Assembly (NCBI GenBank): GCA_946800325.1
Contig: OX326958.1
Coordinates: forward strand, 13,792,992-13,856,991
Direction: 5' to 3'
DNA from: Luzula sylvatica
Lineage: Eukaryota > Streptophyta > Magnoliopsida > Poales > Juncaceae
DNA length: 64,000 bases
Positions 15,895-26,965 of this stretch are shown one piece after another. The notes beneath the pieces are model-generated. The model was given only the letters and a program-made list of their open reading frames with translations, made no database searches and was not told where the DNA came from. The translations under genes were made by a program, and so were the position numbers. Positions within the stretch are counted from its first letter, which is position 1, and each line of letters begins with the position of its first letter.

Positions 15895-16916
15895 TCAAGG
15901 CACCCTAGAAGGGTTTTCTTTTCCGTCATATTCTCGATGCTCCTCAATAATGCGACCTTGCAATAAGAGAGATGAGTTAGTGAGAGAGTTTACTTGTTCA
16001 ATAATAGATATTGATTTTGATTTGATAATATTATTTTCGTTTTTAGAAGGAGATGGTATTTTTTCGGTTTGTTTGGTTTGAGGTAGTCCCAACATGTCCC
16101 GTATTTCCGCTATAATTTCTAAAGGAAGGGGGGTGGTCGCATTTTTTTCGCTTTGTAATTCTGTTAGAATTTCCTCTCGTAAGAAATTTTTCTTAGTTTT
16201 TTTAATTTTAGTGCTATTTTTTGCACTAATTTCTTTTTTATGTGTATAACGTGGCTCATTAGAGATGAGAGGGTATCCCGAGCCTATTAGAAGAGGAGAT
16301 TGTGAATCTACATTTTGCGATTGTGATATTATTTTGCATGGAGAATTATGGGAGTGATTAATTGGTATTGCAGAAAGTTTGCAATCTTCTAAGTTGTGAT
16401 CGGGCCCATTTAAATTGAGAGGAGGCCCATTTAAATTAAGAGGAGAGAGACTGGGTGCAGCCCCTATATTGCTCGACTCAGAGAATGGTATAATAACCAA
16501 GTTGAGAGCCATATTCTCGTGAGATATTGGGAGTGTATTATTTAAATTAGAATGAGCCCCGATTGAAGAGTTATTATGTAGAGAGAGATCAGACCCGTTA
16601 AGAGAGAGAGAGAGTGGTGCGGGTGTGGTATTAATTGCATTTTATTTGCACATTCTTTATCTTTAGAGAGAGAGAGTGTTGCGGGTATATTACCATCAGA
16701 GCCTTTTTCAAGAGTAGAGGAGGTTGCGGGTATATTACCAGGCCCGTTAGCAGGAATTATATTAGTCCCTTTAGCAGACCCGTTTTCAAGAGAGGAAGAG
16801 GTTGCTGCGGGTATATTTTTTGTTACAATAGTAAAATCTTTTCTAGAAAATAAATTGAATGTTGGCCTTGTAGTTGACACATGATACTGTGACATTGGAG
16901 ATTTTATTGGAGACAT
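15895..16916 (-). pseudogene. LINE ORF1-like region, broken
   Basis: Two open frames (16542-16916 and 15895-16512) precede ORF2 in the right orientation and nearly abut it. The upstream frame contains repeated (D/G)GNIPAT(S/L)S motifs made by a degenerate repeat, and the region includes GA runs (16603-16617, 16661-16675). No CCHC zinc knuckle is visible, unlike the ORF1 of the other LINE in this window, so this is either a divergent or a partial ORF1. Confidence 0.5.
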
Positions 16917-17429
16917 TCCAAAATTTACGTACTCAGCTAAAATAAATGTTTTCTTTGAATTTTATTATTGTTATATAATTTATTTAGTGAGGTGTTCTGT
17001 GTTTTTTTATTTTTGTATTTTCTATGTGTCTATACAATTATTGTGATAAGTTGCGAATCTGAGTGACCTAATGGTCGAACGATATGGTAAATAATTAATT
17101 CGTAATCTGAATTTGAATGATTTAATGGCCGAACGACTCGATGAATGATTGATCCGCAATTTGAACCCGTCGGACTCTCAGAATATGTTGTCCGACGGTT
17201 GTGGATACATACAATACACCTGACAAAAAAACTAATACACACACATACAATATAGTATACTTTCATGATATGTAAGTATGTACACAAATTATATCAAGTA
17301 CCGGTGTGAAGATTTTTTTTTATTTTATTAAACGAACGTGCACATACATTAGGGCTGGGCCTTAAAAAAAATTTATTTCTTTTGATGCCACGTGTCAAGA
17401 TTGAATTGTGTTTATTAAATTTTAATAAA
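16917..17429. repeat. Intergenic, with a degenerate short tandem repeat
   Basis: Around 17050-17210 a unit containing 'aatggycgaacga..tggtaaat/atgaatgatt..cgyaat' occurs about twice with many changes. No gene is seen. Confidence 0.35.
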
Positions 17430-17458
17430 CTAGCGCTTCTCCCGCGCGATTGCGCGGG
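17430..17458 (-). mobile_element. Helitron-like 3' terminus (hairpin plus CTAG)
   Basis: On the minus strand the order is CCCGCGCAATCGCGCGGG, seven bases, then CTAG followed by T. A GC-rich hairpin a few bases before CTRR with a T at the insertion point is the classical Helitron 3' end. The body would extend toward higher coordinates, but I cannot identify its 5' end. The insert at 56330 has the same architecture. Confidence 0.6.
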
Positions 17459-17519
17459 CTCGTTTTGTATGTGTTTGAGACGGTTTTAAAAAATGGACCT
17501 TAAGATTCCCTATTCGCCC

Positions 17520-18240
17520 CTCTTTAGGTTTAAATTAAACAACATGACATACGTGATAGATCCAATTGCCGAGGCATATAGAATCGTATCCATGTAACTT
17601 CGTTTTTCACTATTCTTGGGGCTCTGAACCTTGCTTGGTGTAAAATCATGTAATAAGAACATGAATCCTCTCTTGAAATGTTACATAAGAAATATTTTCA
17701 TTATGTCCTTGCTCGTACTGAACTTCTTGTAAATATAAAGCCCATCTTATTTTTTGGATGAACCTAAAGTCTTTTGACAACTTAATCAAATAGAAGATTC
17801 GAGTTTCGAGATGCTTGCTTCAATACATAAATGAATTTCTAAAGCTTGCAAACCTTATTGGAATTCTTTGTATTGACAAAACTTTCGGAGTGTATCATGT
17901 AGATATCCTCGCTTAGTTTTCCGTTTAAAAAAACTATTTTGACATCCATTTATCATACCTCATAATTGTGATATGCAAGAATAGTAAGGAGAATCCTAAT
18001 GGAGCATAGCAGTGAGAAAGTTTCATCATATTCTAAACTTGTATTGAACATTTCGCCACCAATCTAGTTTTATAGGTTTGCACATTTTCATTTGCGTCGA
18101 CATTCTTTTTTATTACTAATTTACATTCAATAGTCTTCAAGATTTCAAATGTATCAACCAAATCTAAGAGTTGATTGTTTGCATGGATTGCAACTCAGCT
18201 CTCGTCCTCAAATCATTTTGAGTCCTTATTTGTCATAACC
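17520..18240 (-). mobile_element. Copia-type reverse-transcriptase remnant
   Basis: Minus-strand translation, with frameshifts, gives landmarks of the Copia RT domain in order: YKTRLVAK, EYDETFS, YE..MDVK.VFLNG, LSEDIYMI, and further on ASAIGSITYVMLF. Internal pieces, including the YVDD region, are deleted. No LTRs are visible. Confidence 0.65.
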
Positions 18241-18276
18241 TCCTGATAAAGATGTAAACTCATTATCTATTAGGAT

Positions 18277-18462
18277 CAATGTTTTAAATTGCGATATAGC
18301 GGTCCATTGTGCTTGGACTGTAATTTACATATGATTACCGATATTACGCGATATTACGGCGACATTGCGGCGCAACTTACTACGTTGCGGCATTGCGCTT
18401 TGTAAATATTTATTGCGATTTGCGGTATAGCGCCGCAAATTGCGTCGCAATTTAAATCATTG
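18277..18462. mobile_element. 186-bp MITE with perfect 8-bp target duplication
   Basis: Ends CAATGTTTTAAATTGCGA and TCGCAATTTAAATCATTG are inverted repeats. ATTAGGAT stands on both sides (18269-18276 and 18463-18470). The interior is cgca/tgcg-rich. The 8-bp duplication points to the hAT group. A left-end fragment of the same family lies at about 31134. Confidence 0.75.
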
Positions 18463-18470
18463 ATTAGGAT

Positions 18471-18849
18471 ACACTTGCTTTCTAAAACCTTTCACAAGTT
18501 AGCAATCCAAACAAGATCCTAAAGCAATCAATTAAATATAGAGTAATACAAAGATACTAAATAAAACAAATATACGATATTATATATAATATCGTGCGCA
18601 CAAAACCATAAAACATGATCCAACCTACTCAAGTCTGTATTTTAAACCTGCCTAAACCTCTGCCTTCGAGTTCTACTAAATATCTCATCTAAACCACCAC
18701 ACACGCAAGATCCACGCACACAAAATGCTACAAATTTTCCTCCATGCTTACAAATTAACACACATAATTCCAAACAAATAAATGGAGAACATTTCATTTA
18801 GTTCATTCTTCGAGTACCAAACTTTGATAAAATTACCATGAATTATTTT
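18471..18849. other. 3' flank of RPN2
   Basis: AT-rich spacer that should hold the RPN2 3' untranslated region; no other feature seen. Confidence 0.5.
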
Positions 18850-21800
18850 TTAAGGAGAATACTCAAATGGTTGAGGGGGTTGAGGCTCTTCATCAACGGC
18901 CATAGCAGACGGCTGACCAGCACCACCCGTCGTACCCGTACCAGTCGTACCGCTACTTGGTACGGCCGAAGGAGCATCAGTAAGTGCGAGAACCTCAGCC
19001 TCAAAAGGTTGAAGATCTCTCAATAGCACAAATCCAGCTGGCGCCAACTTGACAGGTACGTACCGACTCCCTTCCAAGAACTTGATATGCTTCTCTTGAG
19101 TTGGTACCACCCTCGCAGGATTGGTCAGGATTTGGAATGTTGGCTCAGGTTCTACCTTCTTCTCACTCAAATTATCCACCTAAAACATTACAAATTGTAA
19201 ATCTCCAGATAAGGGTATTTTTTTAAAATATGTAGTCAAACCTGCATGACATCAACTTCCTTGTCCTTGTCCTTGTCCTTGACCTCGCTGGGTCCAGCGC
19301 CACCTTTACTCTCCTTCTCCTTCTTGGCAGCTCTCGCCTTGGTTTTTGCAAAAGTAGACAAAATGGCAGTTGGCTGTCTGACGGCTGCAGTGGCGGCCTG
19401 AGGAGCCGTCGCTTTGGGATAGTCGAACAAGGATGGTTTCGCGAGGGACATGAAGTCAAACTTGGGGACCTTGAGGTCGTAGTTGAGACCAACAAAGGAG
19501 GTGAGAGAGAAGGCCAGGGAGAGGAAGTACACGAGAGGGTACCAGTACCAGAACTGGCTGAACACCGCGAGTCCAACGACAGCTGTCAGTCTGTCGTGTT
19601 TGTTTTTCGATAATAAACGGATCGTCACGTTTCTACCTCCCGCATCGAGAATTCCTGATGCGAGTATCGCTCCCATTTTGCTCATTGTGTCCTCGTGCTT
19701 ATCGAGAATTATCTTTTCCAGTTGTCGCCTGAAATGGAGAAGATCATTAGATATGTAAAGGGAGAATGTGTACATATGAGAAGGAAGATTTGACTGACCT
19801 GAAAGTGCCGACACGAGGGTCGCAAGACTCGTTGGTTTGGATCATCACCATGGCCATGGCGATGAGAGCACCTTGCCTCACAAAATCCACCACATCCGAA
19901 GTTAGAGGCTCGAGAAGAGAAATCGCCTCGCTTAAACCCGTACCGGCACACGATATTCCAACCGCCATGGCCGCTCCGTACCGCACGTGCGGGTTATACG
20001 ACTCCGACAACAACGACACTATCCTCGGCGTCTAATCCCACAAAAGAAGCAAAAATATTAGCCTCGCATTTTTTCAAAAAGTTTCACTAAATATGAACGA
20101 ATAAAATAATACCTGTTCGGGTTCGGAGTAGAGGACGAAACCAAGAGCGAGGACGGCAGTCCTGCGAACATCATCGCTGACATCAGAAACCGCAAAATGA
20201 AGCAACTGGTGAATCGCTTTATTATTCGCAGTGCCTCTATACGCCAACGCCAAAGCATACATCCCGCCGTATCGTAAAATCGGGTCCTGATCTCTCGTCA
20301 TCTGCTCGATCAAAGTATCCGCTTCCTCTTCCCTTCCGTAAACCGTCAACGCAATTCCCAACGCCAATCCTCTGATGATTTTCTCGTGCTGTGTGTCGTG
20401 AGCGTACGCCAGCATTTCCGCAGCCTTCTCGCTGGCCGTACCCACCATCAACAACCCCATACCGATTCCCGCAGCCTCGCCGGCAATTGCAGAGTCGGTA
20501 TACAACACGTTCTTGATATCATCGTAAATCTCTTCATCTGCTGTCCCCATCGCGGCTAATCCGAGACCTAAACACGCACCGTGCTGTATCACCTGTTTTT
20601 TACGAAAATCGAAATTTAGAATATTGTTGAATAAAATAGTATATTAATTGACGGTACCTCAGCTTGGGTGTTGCGGAGACTGTCGCGGAGGAATTGTTTG
20701 ATGCCTTCGCCGTGATTGGCGTGGATTAAGCCTAGCGCGTAGAGGGCCCCACCTTCAGAATAAGGGCTGCCACCACCTACGACCCCGCTTTGGGGGAGAT
20801 AAGGAGCCATTAAGGAACGGCCTTGTTGGAGATGGCCTCTGTGGATCACGCCAAGTCCAGCTGTCGCGCTGAATTTCGCCCAGTTTGTCGCTCGGCTCAA
20901 CCACTCCTGTATCACAAAAAATGTAAACAAATTTAGAAAATTAATTAATATTATTTTTTCAAGTAAAAAAATAATATGGTACCAGATTTTCTCGGAGGAA
21001 AGTGTCGACGGTGGTACCGGCATGCATGAGAGCGTTGGCGCAAATGGTAGCGCTGTGACACACACTGTTTCGCATCTCTACAGATTGTTTTATCGTCTTC
21101 AAAATCAAGAGATCAGATCTGTTTAACAATTCAAATCAACTCGTTAATAAACAAGTTATAAATTTATTTAATTATTTATAAAAGTAACAAAAAAGGGACC
21201 TGTTGTGACTGTAGAGGAATTGCAAGGTGAGTTGAATGGAAGTTTCGCCAGACAAAATGCCACGCATTTTAGAAAATCGCTCTGCTTGTATAACCTCGAA
21301 AGGGTCCACCTCAGCAGACCCGTTTGGAGCTGGGGTTTCTTCTTCTTGCATTTGAACATCCTCGCTAGGTACCGGTGGTACCGGTGATGCCGGTACAGGG
21401 TTTAAGCTCGGAGGATTAGGGTTCAGAAGGTTTCTAATGGATAATAAAAAGGCTTGGTTTTCGTTCTCCACTAGATCGAAAGCGATTTGAAATGCCAACA
21501 ATGCGTCCTCCTGAAAAAATAATCAACTTTTTTTAAGTTTAAATTAAGGAAAATGAAAATTATTTTATTTTTTATTACCTGAGAACCAGAGAGGAGTTTT
21601 TTGAGAATACTCGCTACTGCTTCAGGATCGTTCAAAAACATGAGGCATTGGCAAATGCTCAAATAATCAGGATTAGGTAAATCTTGATATATCTTCACCA
21701 GGCAACGCAATACCTAAAATCAAATATTTCACGAAAAGATGAAATTGTAAATTTCAGTAAAAAAGATCAAATTCAAGTAAATATTTACCTCGCAACGATA

Positions 21801-23000
21801 TTCTCTGTGATTGACGAATTGGTGAGAGAGATTAATGCAATAAGAAAGAGCTGCGTTCAAATTATCGCAATTTTTTATGGCCTCTTCGAGTTTATCGAGT
21901 CTTCGACATTCCACTGACATTCCCATTGCTTGTTGGTATTTTCCATCAGAAATACACCTAAATTTTAAAAAAATGAAATAAAAAATGGACCCCAAAAAGG
22001 AATATAATATAGTTTTGTACTTACTTGTCGAGCATTCTTTCAACAATGGCTTCGAGTCTTGGATCCACTTTGGTCTCTTCATCGATTGGCTTAGTTGGCT
22101 TCGACTTGAAACTTGCATATTCGTCCAATGCTTTAGCTATAGAACCCAATAAAAATATTTATATGAGAAAATAATAGCAAAATTTTGGAATTAAATTTAT
22201 TTTATATACCGAGAAGTGTATGAGCATAGTCAGTATCTTCTGAAATATCGAAAAGGGGACCTGCTCCGAGTGCATATGATAGAGAGTCGTTGAGTTCTCC
22301 CAAATAGTAAAATACCTGATCGAAATATGAGTGTAATTCATAAAGTTAAGATTCTTAAAAGATTATATTATTTATGCATTCATTGAATTATATTTTTGTA
22401 TGATTACCTTAGAAACAACCAATGCAGCGAGTTGCCTCTCGTTGAACTCTTCGTCCTCGTATAAACTTTCACTGCAAAATTAAAAAACACAATTTAGTGA
22501 TTAACAAATTTTAAGTTCATTTCTGTTTAAAATAGATCATGAGCTCAAACGAAAGAGATAATTGGCCGCTTAAATCCCTCTGAAATAGTGATGGATCTAA
22601 AAAGTTCAACATTTAGTGTGCTTTGGACTTAGGTTTTGGGGTTAAGAGATGTGCACAAAATTCAACCTTTGTATTATCTTCTCATTGCGTTCTCTGAATA
22701 TAGTGAGTTTAACAAGAAAAAAATTCCAGTTTGTTCGTCAAAAGTACGATATTTACATAGGCTTTTTGTACTAAAAACCCCAGATCAGGATTAAACAAGC
22801 AAAACCAAGGGTTACAAACCGTAATAGGTTTAGGGTTAGGAAGCGAACACTTACATTGTGGGCACAGAAGTGGAGATCTCAGGCCAGAAGAGATGAACGA
22901 GTGAATTAAGATTTACGAGCGCGTGAATCTTCAGCTCCGCTTGTTCCTCAGTCAACATCGCCAGTAAACCACTAGCCGAGCTCACAGCCGCCGTCGCCAT
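18850..23000 (-). CDS. RPN2: 26S proteasome regulatory subunit RPN2 / PSMD1 (985 aa, 13 exons)
   Basis: Largest non-ATPase subunit of the 19S base, a scaffold that binds RPN13. Coding exons in order: 22855-23000, 22408-22471, 22210-22315, 22025-22136, 21789-21957, 21579-21713, 21200-21510, 20983-21118, 20658-20906, 20113-20592, 19799-20031, 19242-19728, 18850-19179. All junctions are GT-AG and phases close to 985 aa (about 1004 aa in Arabidopsis RPN2a). Start [20 protein letters not shown] is the conserved family N-terminus. Proteasome/cyclosome repeats are clear in exons 9-11 ([32 protein letters not shown]). Exon 12 has [10 protein letters not shown] and a lysine-rich KDKDKDKE tail; the C-terminus is [18 protein letters not shown]. 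Intron 1 contains a ggtttagggttagg telomere-like motif of the sort found near plant housekeeping gene starts. Confidence 0.95.
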
Positions 23001-23317
23001 GTTGGTTCTTAGTTTCTTGATTCCCGGAAGAAGATAAATTGTAGAAGAAGAGAGAAAGATAGGAGCTTTTTTTTCTTTCTTTGTTTGCTTGGAGTAGGGG
23101 AAAGAATCGAAAGATGTTGAGAGAGAGAGAGAAGAGAAGAAGGGGGCGGTGTGGATTCGGATTTTTTTAGTAGTGAACCGGGTTCCAATATAAGATAAAC
23201 CGGAGAGGTTCATTCACTGACATGTGGATCCATAAATATCGTTTTTTTGTTCTAAAGTTTGGAGGATAGATTTTTAAAAAAAGTTGCAGAGAAGACCTTC
23301 ACATCTGAAAATTAGGA
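23001..23317 (-). promoter_or_regulatory. RPN2 5' leader and proximal promoter
   Basis: Upstream of the RPN2 start. On the minus strand it has a CT-rich leader (seen as the gagagagagagaagagaag run at 23120-23138). A fold-back Mutator-like element begins only about 320 bp upstream of the start codon, so the ancestral promoter is either short or was interrupted. Confidence 0.5.
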
Positions 23318-25078
23318 ATTTTTTTTGACATGCAGCGTTTCCAAAAGCCTCAATTTGTAAGAATAACTCCAACTTTTCTCAAATTGTAAAAATAGTGTTT
23401 TCGTCAAAGTAGTTTCTACAAAAGAGAATGGTATTTTGTCAGTGTCTTACGAAAGTGTTTAATCATGATTTTTGCTCGTTAATTTGAAGAAAAAATAAGT
23501 AAGCCACTTTCGTCACGTCCACTGACGGAAAAAAAATAACATTTCTTTATTATTTTTTACAATCGTTTTCATTATAAAGTAACATAAAAATGTATGCATT
23601 TCGCCAGCCGCTGGCAAAACTGCAAGTAGCATCACCTGTTCAGGAAGTTTCATATAAAATTTTAGGGACCTATATGTAAATCTGTCATAACTTTTTGTTC
23701 ATATGTCAAAACTGAATTTTGTTTGTTTTATTAGATTTGTTATTGTGTGTTGAATGATTATGTGAAATTGGACAGATTTATCTTGAATTTCCAATTTGTT
23801 TATATTTTTCAATAAATTATATATTTATGTGAAAAATTAACATTACAAGTTTTTTTGTGATGTTTAAAATTGTATTAAAATTATTTATGTATTATTTACC
23901 TGTTTGTACTTCTTTTTCATGTTTGTAAAATTGTCTGTTTAATAAGAAAAATAAAAAGATAAAAAATATTTTGATAATTAGGTTAAATTTATATGAAAAT
24001 TCTCTATTTTGATGTCATGTTTTGTAAAATAAATTTGACGGTTTTTGTATTTTTTAAATTTACCAAAAAACATTCTTAGCTTATTGTGTCTAGTTCTTCC
24101 AGGATCACATCTCACTCAATTTTTTTTTTTTTTTATTTATTATGATTTTTAGAAATGACAATAAGATGAACTTCTAAAAATTGATAGATGAAATTCTAAA
24201 AATAATAACAAGTAAAAAAAAATGAATGAAATTGAGTGAGATATGATCCTGAATGAACTAGACGTAATGAATATTAAACATGACATTTTTATGATTTTCA
24301 AAGATATAGAAAGCAGTGAAATCTATTTTACAAAACATGACAAAAAATGAAGAATTTTGATAGCAATTGAACATATTTATCCAACTATTTTTTATCTTTT
24401 TATTTTCTTATTAAACAGACAAATTTTCAAACATAAAAAAGATGAACAAACAGGTAAATAATGAAGAATTTTTTTTTATATAATTTTAAACATCACAAAA
24501 ATCTCGTAATGCTTAATAGAAAAATATGTAATTAAATATTTTTTATATAATTTTAAACATCATAAAAAAAATTTATATAATTTTTACATAAATATGTAAT
24601 TAATAGAAAAATATAAATAAATTGAAAATTCAAGATAAACCTATCCAATTTCAAACAATTATTTATCACGCAAAATCTAACAAAACAAACGAAATTCAAT
24701 TTGGACATACCAGTAAAAAGTAATGACATATTTGCATATAGGTCCTTAAAATCTTAGAAAAAACTCCCTGAACAGGCACATTCGCCTGCAGGCTGGCGAA
24801 AATGCAAAAATAATTTTTTTTTTGCTATTTTAAAATAAAAATATATTATTTTCCTCTTTCTCGTGAGGGCTTGGCGAAAGTGGATTAATTAACTTTTTTT
24901 CAAGTTAACGTGCAAAAATAATGGTTAAAATACTTTCGCCAAACCCTCTGGCGAAATACCATTCTCAATTGCGAGGACGTTAAGAGAAAGCGCTACTTTT
25001 GTAATTTGGGAACAATTGGAGCTATTCTTATAAATTGGCTTTTGGAAACGCTACATGTCAAAAAAAAAAAAAAAATCA
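23318..25078. mobile_element. Fold-back Mutator-like element (1.76 kb, long terminal inverted repeats)
   Basis: The two halves are reverse complements over most of their length: the outer ends (tttgacatg.agcgtttcc at 23325 and its complement near 25060), inner blocks (cgccagccgctggc near 23600 and ctgcaggctggcg near 24790; cctgttcaggaagttt near 23636 and its complement near 24765). A 9-bp direct repeat AAAATTAGG flanks it (23309-23317 and 25079-25087), the length typical of Mutator-like elements. No transposase frame is present. The transcript would fold into a long hairpin. Confidence 0.75.
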
Positions 25079-25087
25079 AAAATTAGG

Positions 25088-26965
25088 GTTTGTTTGGACG
25101 GCGGTAATGTGAAATTACCACGGTGGATGTGATTACGGGAATGACATTCTCATGTAATGGTAATATTCGTGTTTGATTAAATGTTTAGATTCCAAGTAAA
25201 GCAAAATACTCATGTTTGTTTTAACACTATGATTACTTCGTAAAATGAATGAAATGATAATATTACTTTTTTTATAAAATTATAAAATAGTCGATAATTC
25301 ATGATACATTCGTATAAATGAACAATATAAGTTGTAAACTAATAAAAATAGAGTTTTGAATATTCAAAATATAAAATAATATCATTCATGTACTAGCATT
25401 TTTAACCAAAATATAACAAAAATATAATAATAATAATAATATTCTTTAAGAACATATCCAAGAACCACCGTGCAGTTTTTGCTTGTAAGTTTTTGCATTT
25501 AAAAATAGAGTTTTTGCTTGTAGGAAAATATCTAAAAAAAATATCTACGAAGCTAACCAATAATAATAGTTCACGTCAATAATGTATGATGATATGATTT
25601 TTTAAGAATGCTTAGAGCACGGTGTAAAATAAAGAACACATGGTTACAAAAAAATTATGTTTATAAAATACAATGATTAATCATTGGTCTAAACATATCA
25701 TAATCTAGTGGCTGACATGAATGTGATGACGTGGCACATGAAAATTGTACAAAATTATGTCCAAAATAATGGTGTGGGTAAATTATGAGAATATCATAAT
25801 ACTCACGAAGAGCCAAAAGAGAGAAAATAAAGCAGATTTTGAATATGGTGTTGGGAATTCCCGCACCCATGTACCATATTTGCGGGACTCACAAACTCAG
25901 GATCTCGTTTCGACGTTTATTGTGTTTGGAAGGAAGAGAATTGGAACAATACCCTATCAAATTGATGGTGAACGACGGGTTGAAGCGATTAACCTTCCGT
26001 CTTGCACTTTCTCTTCCCGGTTGAAACAAACGCGTTGATCACTAACCTCCTTACTTTGACGTCTCTACACTTGATCCACATAATTCTTCTTGTCGGTTAA
26101 TCCACGATTTTTTCTTCGTCCATATTTTTCTTCCCGGTTGAAACAAACGCCTTGATCACCAACCTTCCATCATGTTTTTCATCCAAATCGATGATTTTTG
26201 GTGATGATTCTCTAATCCGGCGACCGGCTAATCCTAGACCTCCATTTTTCTTCGTTGATGGCGGCTCTCTCCCCACCCCCACCCCCCCCCCTCGCGCGCG
26301 CACACACACAACGACCCGCCCTCTCCGATCTCGGTGCCTGATATAATTTATATTGCCATTTTGTACAATGCCAACGAAGTATCTGTCGGCGGTCTATTCT
26401 TTTCTTTTCTTTTCTTGATCGTATGACGAAGTGATGACGCCAAATCTCTTGAAGGTCTCGAAAGTATAAACCGGCTAATTTATATGATCCTTTTTCACGG
26501 CCTTGGACAGTGGTTTTGGATGGAAAATTTGTGATCTTCTTTCTTGCCTATGGCATGGAATTTCTATTTTATTTTTCTTATTATATTGGACTTATAATCC
26601 CTATTTATATGTTCAATGAAAATTGTAGTAAAAAAATCACCTCAAAATAAGATTTTACAAAAAAAATAAAGCAAAACTCTCATTCAATCCATAACTATTT
26701 TCGAATTAATACCGCAAATACAAAAAGCATGGTCAATTTTTGGCATTGATAATCCAGGCGATCTCGAAACCTGTAAACAAATGCAAAATAGGTAAGTATC
26801 ACTCTTTGTTTTTTCTTTTCATAAAATTGAGTAATGCTCTTGTGTTTTCCAAAACTTAGTCAATAACAAACTTTTATCCGTGAAATATCACTATATTAAT
26901 TACTTTAAAGAAGACCGAATAGTAAATAGGTCTTACTTATTTTCAATGCCCTTCTGAATCTCTGA
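25088..26965. other. Intergenic; 3' region of the first kinase gene at its right end
   Basis: No convincing gene. Around 25095-25210 there is a 'gtttggacggcggtaatgtg' segment like the end of a truncated MITE. A phrase 'cttcccggttgaaacaaacgc.ttgatcac.aacct' occurs twice (about 26013 and 26131). A short simple repeat (C-run, then GCGC, then CACA) lies at 26279-26311. From about 26640 the sequence resembles 35330-35690 and is the shared 3' untranslated/flanking region of the duplicated kinase genes. Confidence 0.5.

Larger units (their letters stand above)
12283..16916 (-). mobile_element. Decayed non-LTR retrotransposon (LINE, L1-like), minus strand
   Basis: Read on the minus strand it runs from an ORF1-like region (16916-15895) into ORF2 (start near 15807, MNNKINFSLMTWNVRG) and ends at a poly-A tract seen as the T-run just left of 12283. 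ORF2 carries an endonuclease (MTWNVRGL, QETK, LLGDFN, SDH), a reverse transcriptase (RQGDPLSPLLFN, YADD) and a C-terminal zinc knuckle (CPLCKSEEETSKHLLYDC). It is broken by one in-frame TAA at 13460-13462, a frameshift near 12790 and a TGA near 12580. I did not find a convincing target duplication, so the 5' limit is uncertain. Confidence 0.85.

Noticed and set aside
25745..26346. Overlapping plus-strand open frames
   Set aside because: No recognisable domain and low-complexity sequence (C, GC and CA runs) at the 3' end; a partial repeat of one phrase suggests non-coding repeat DNA.
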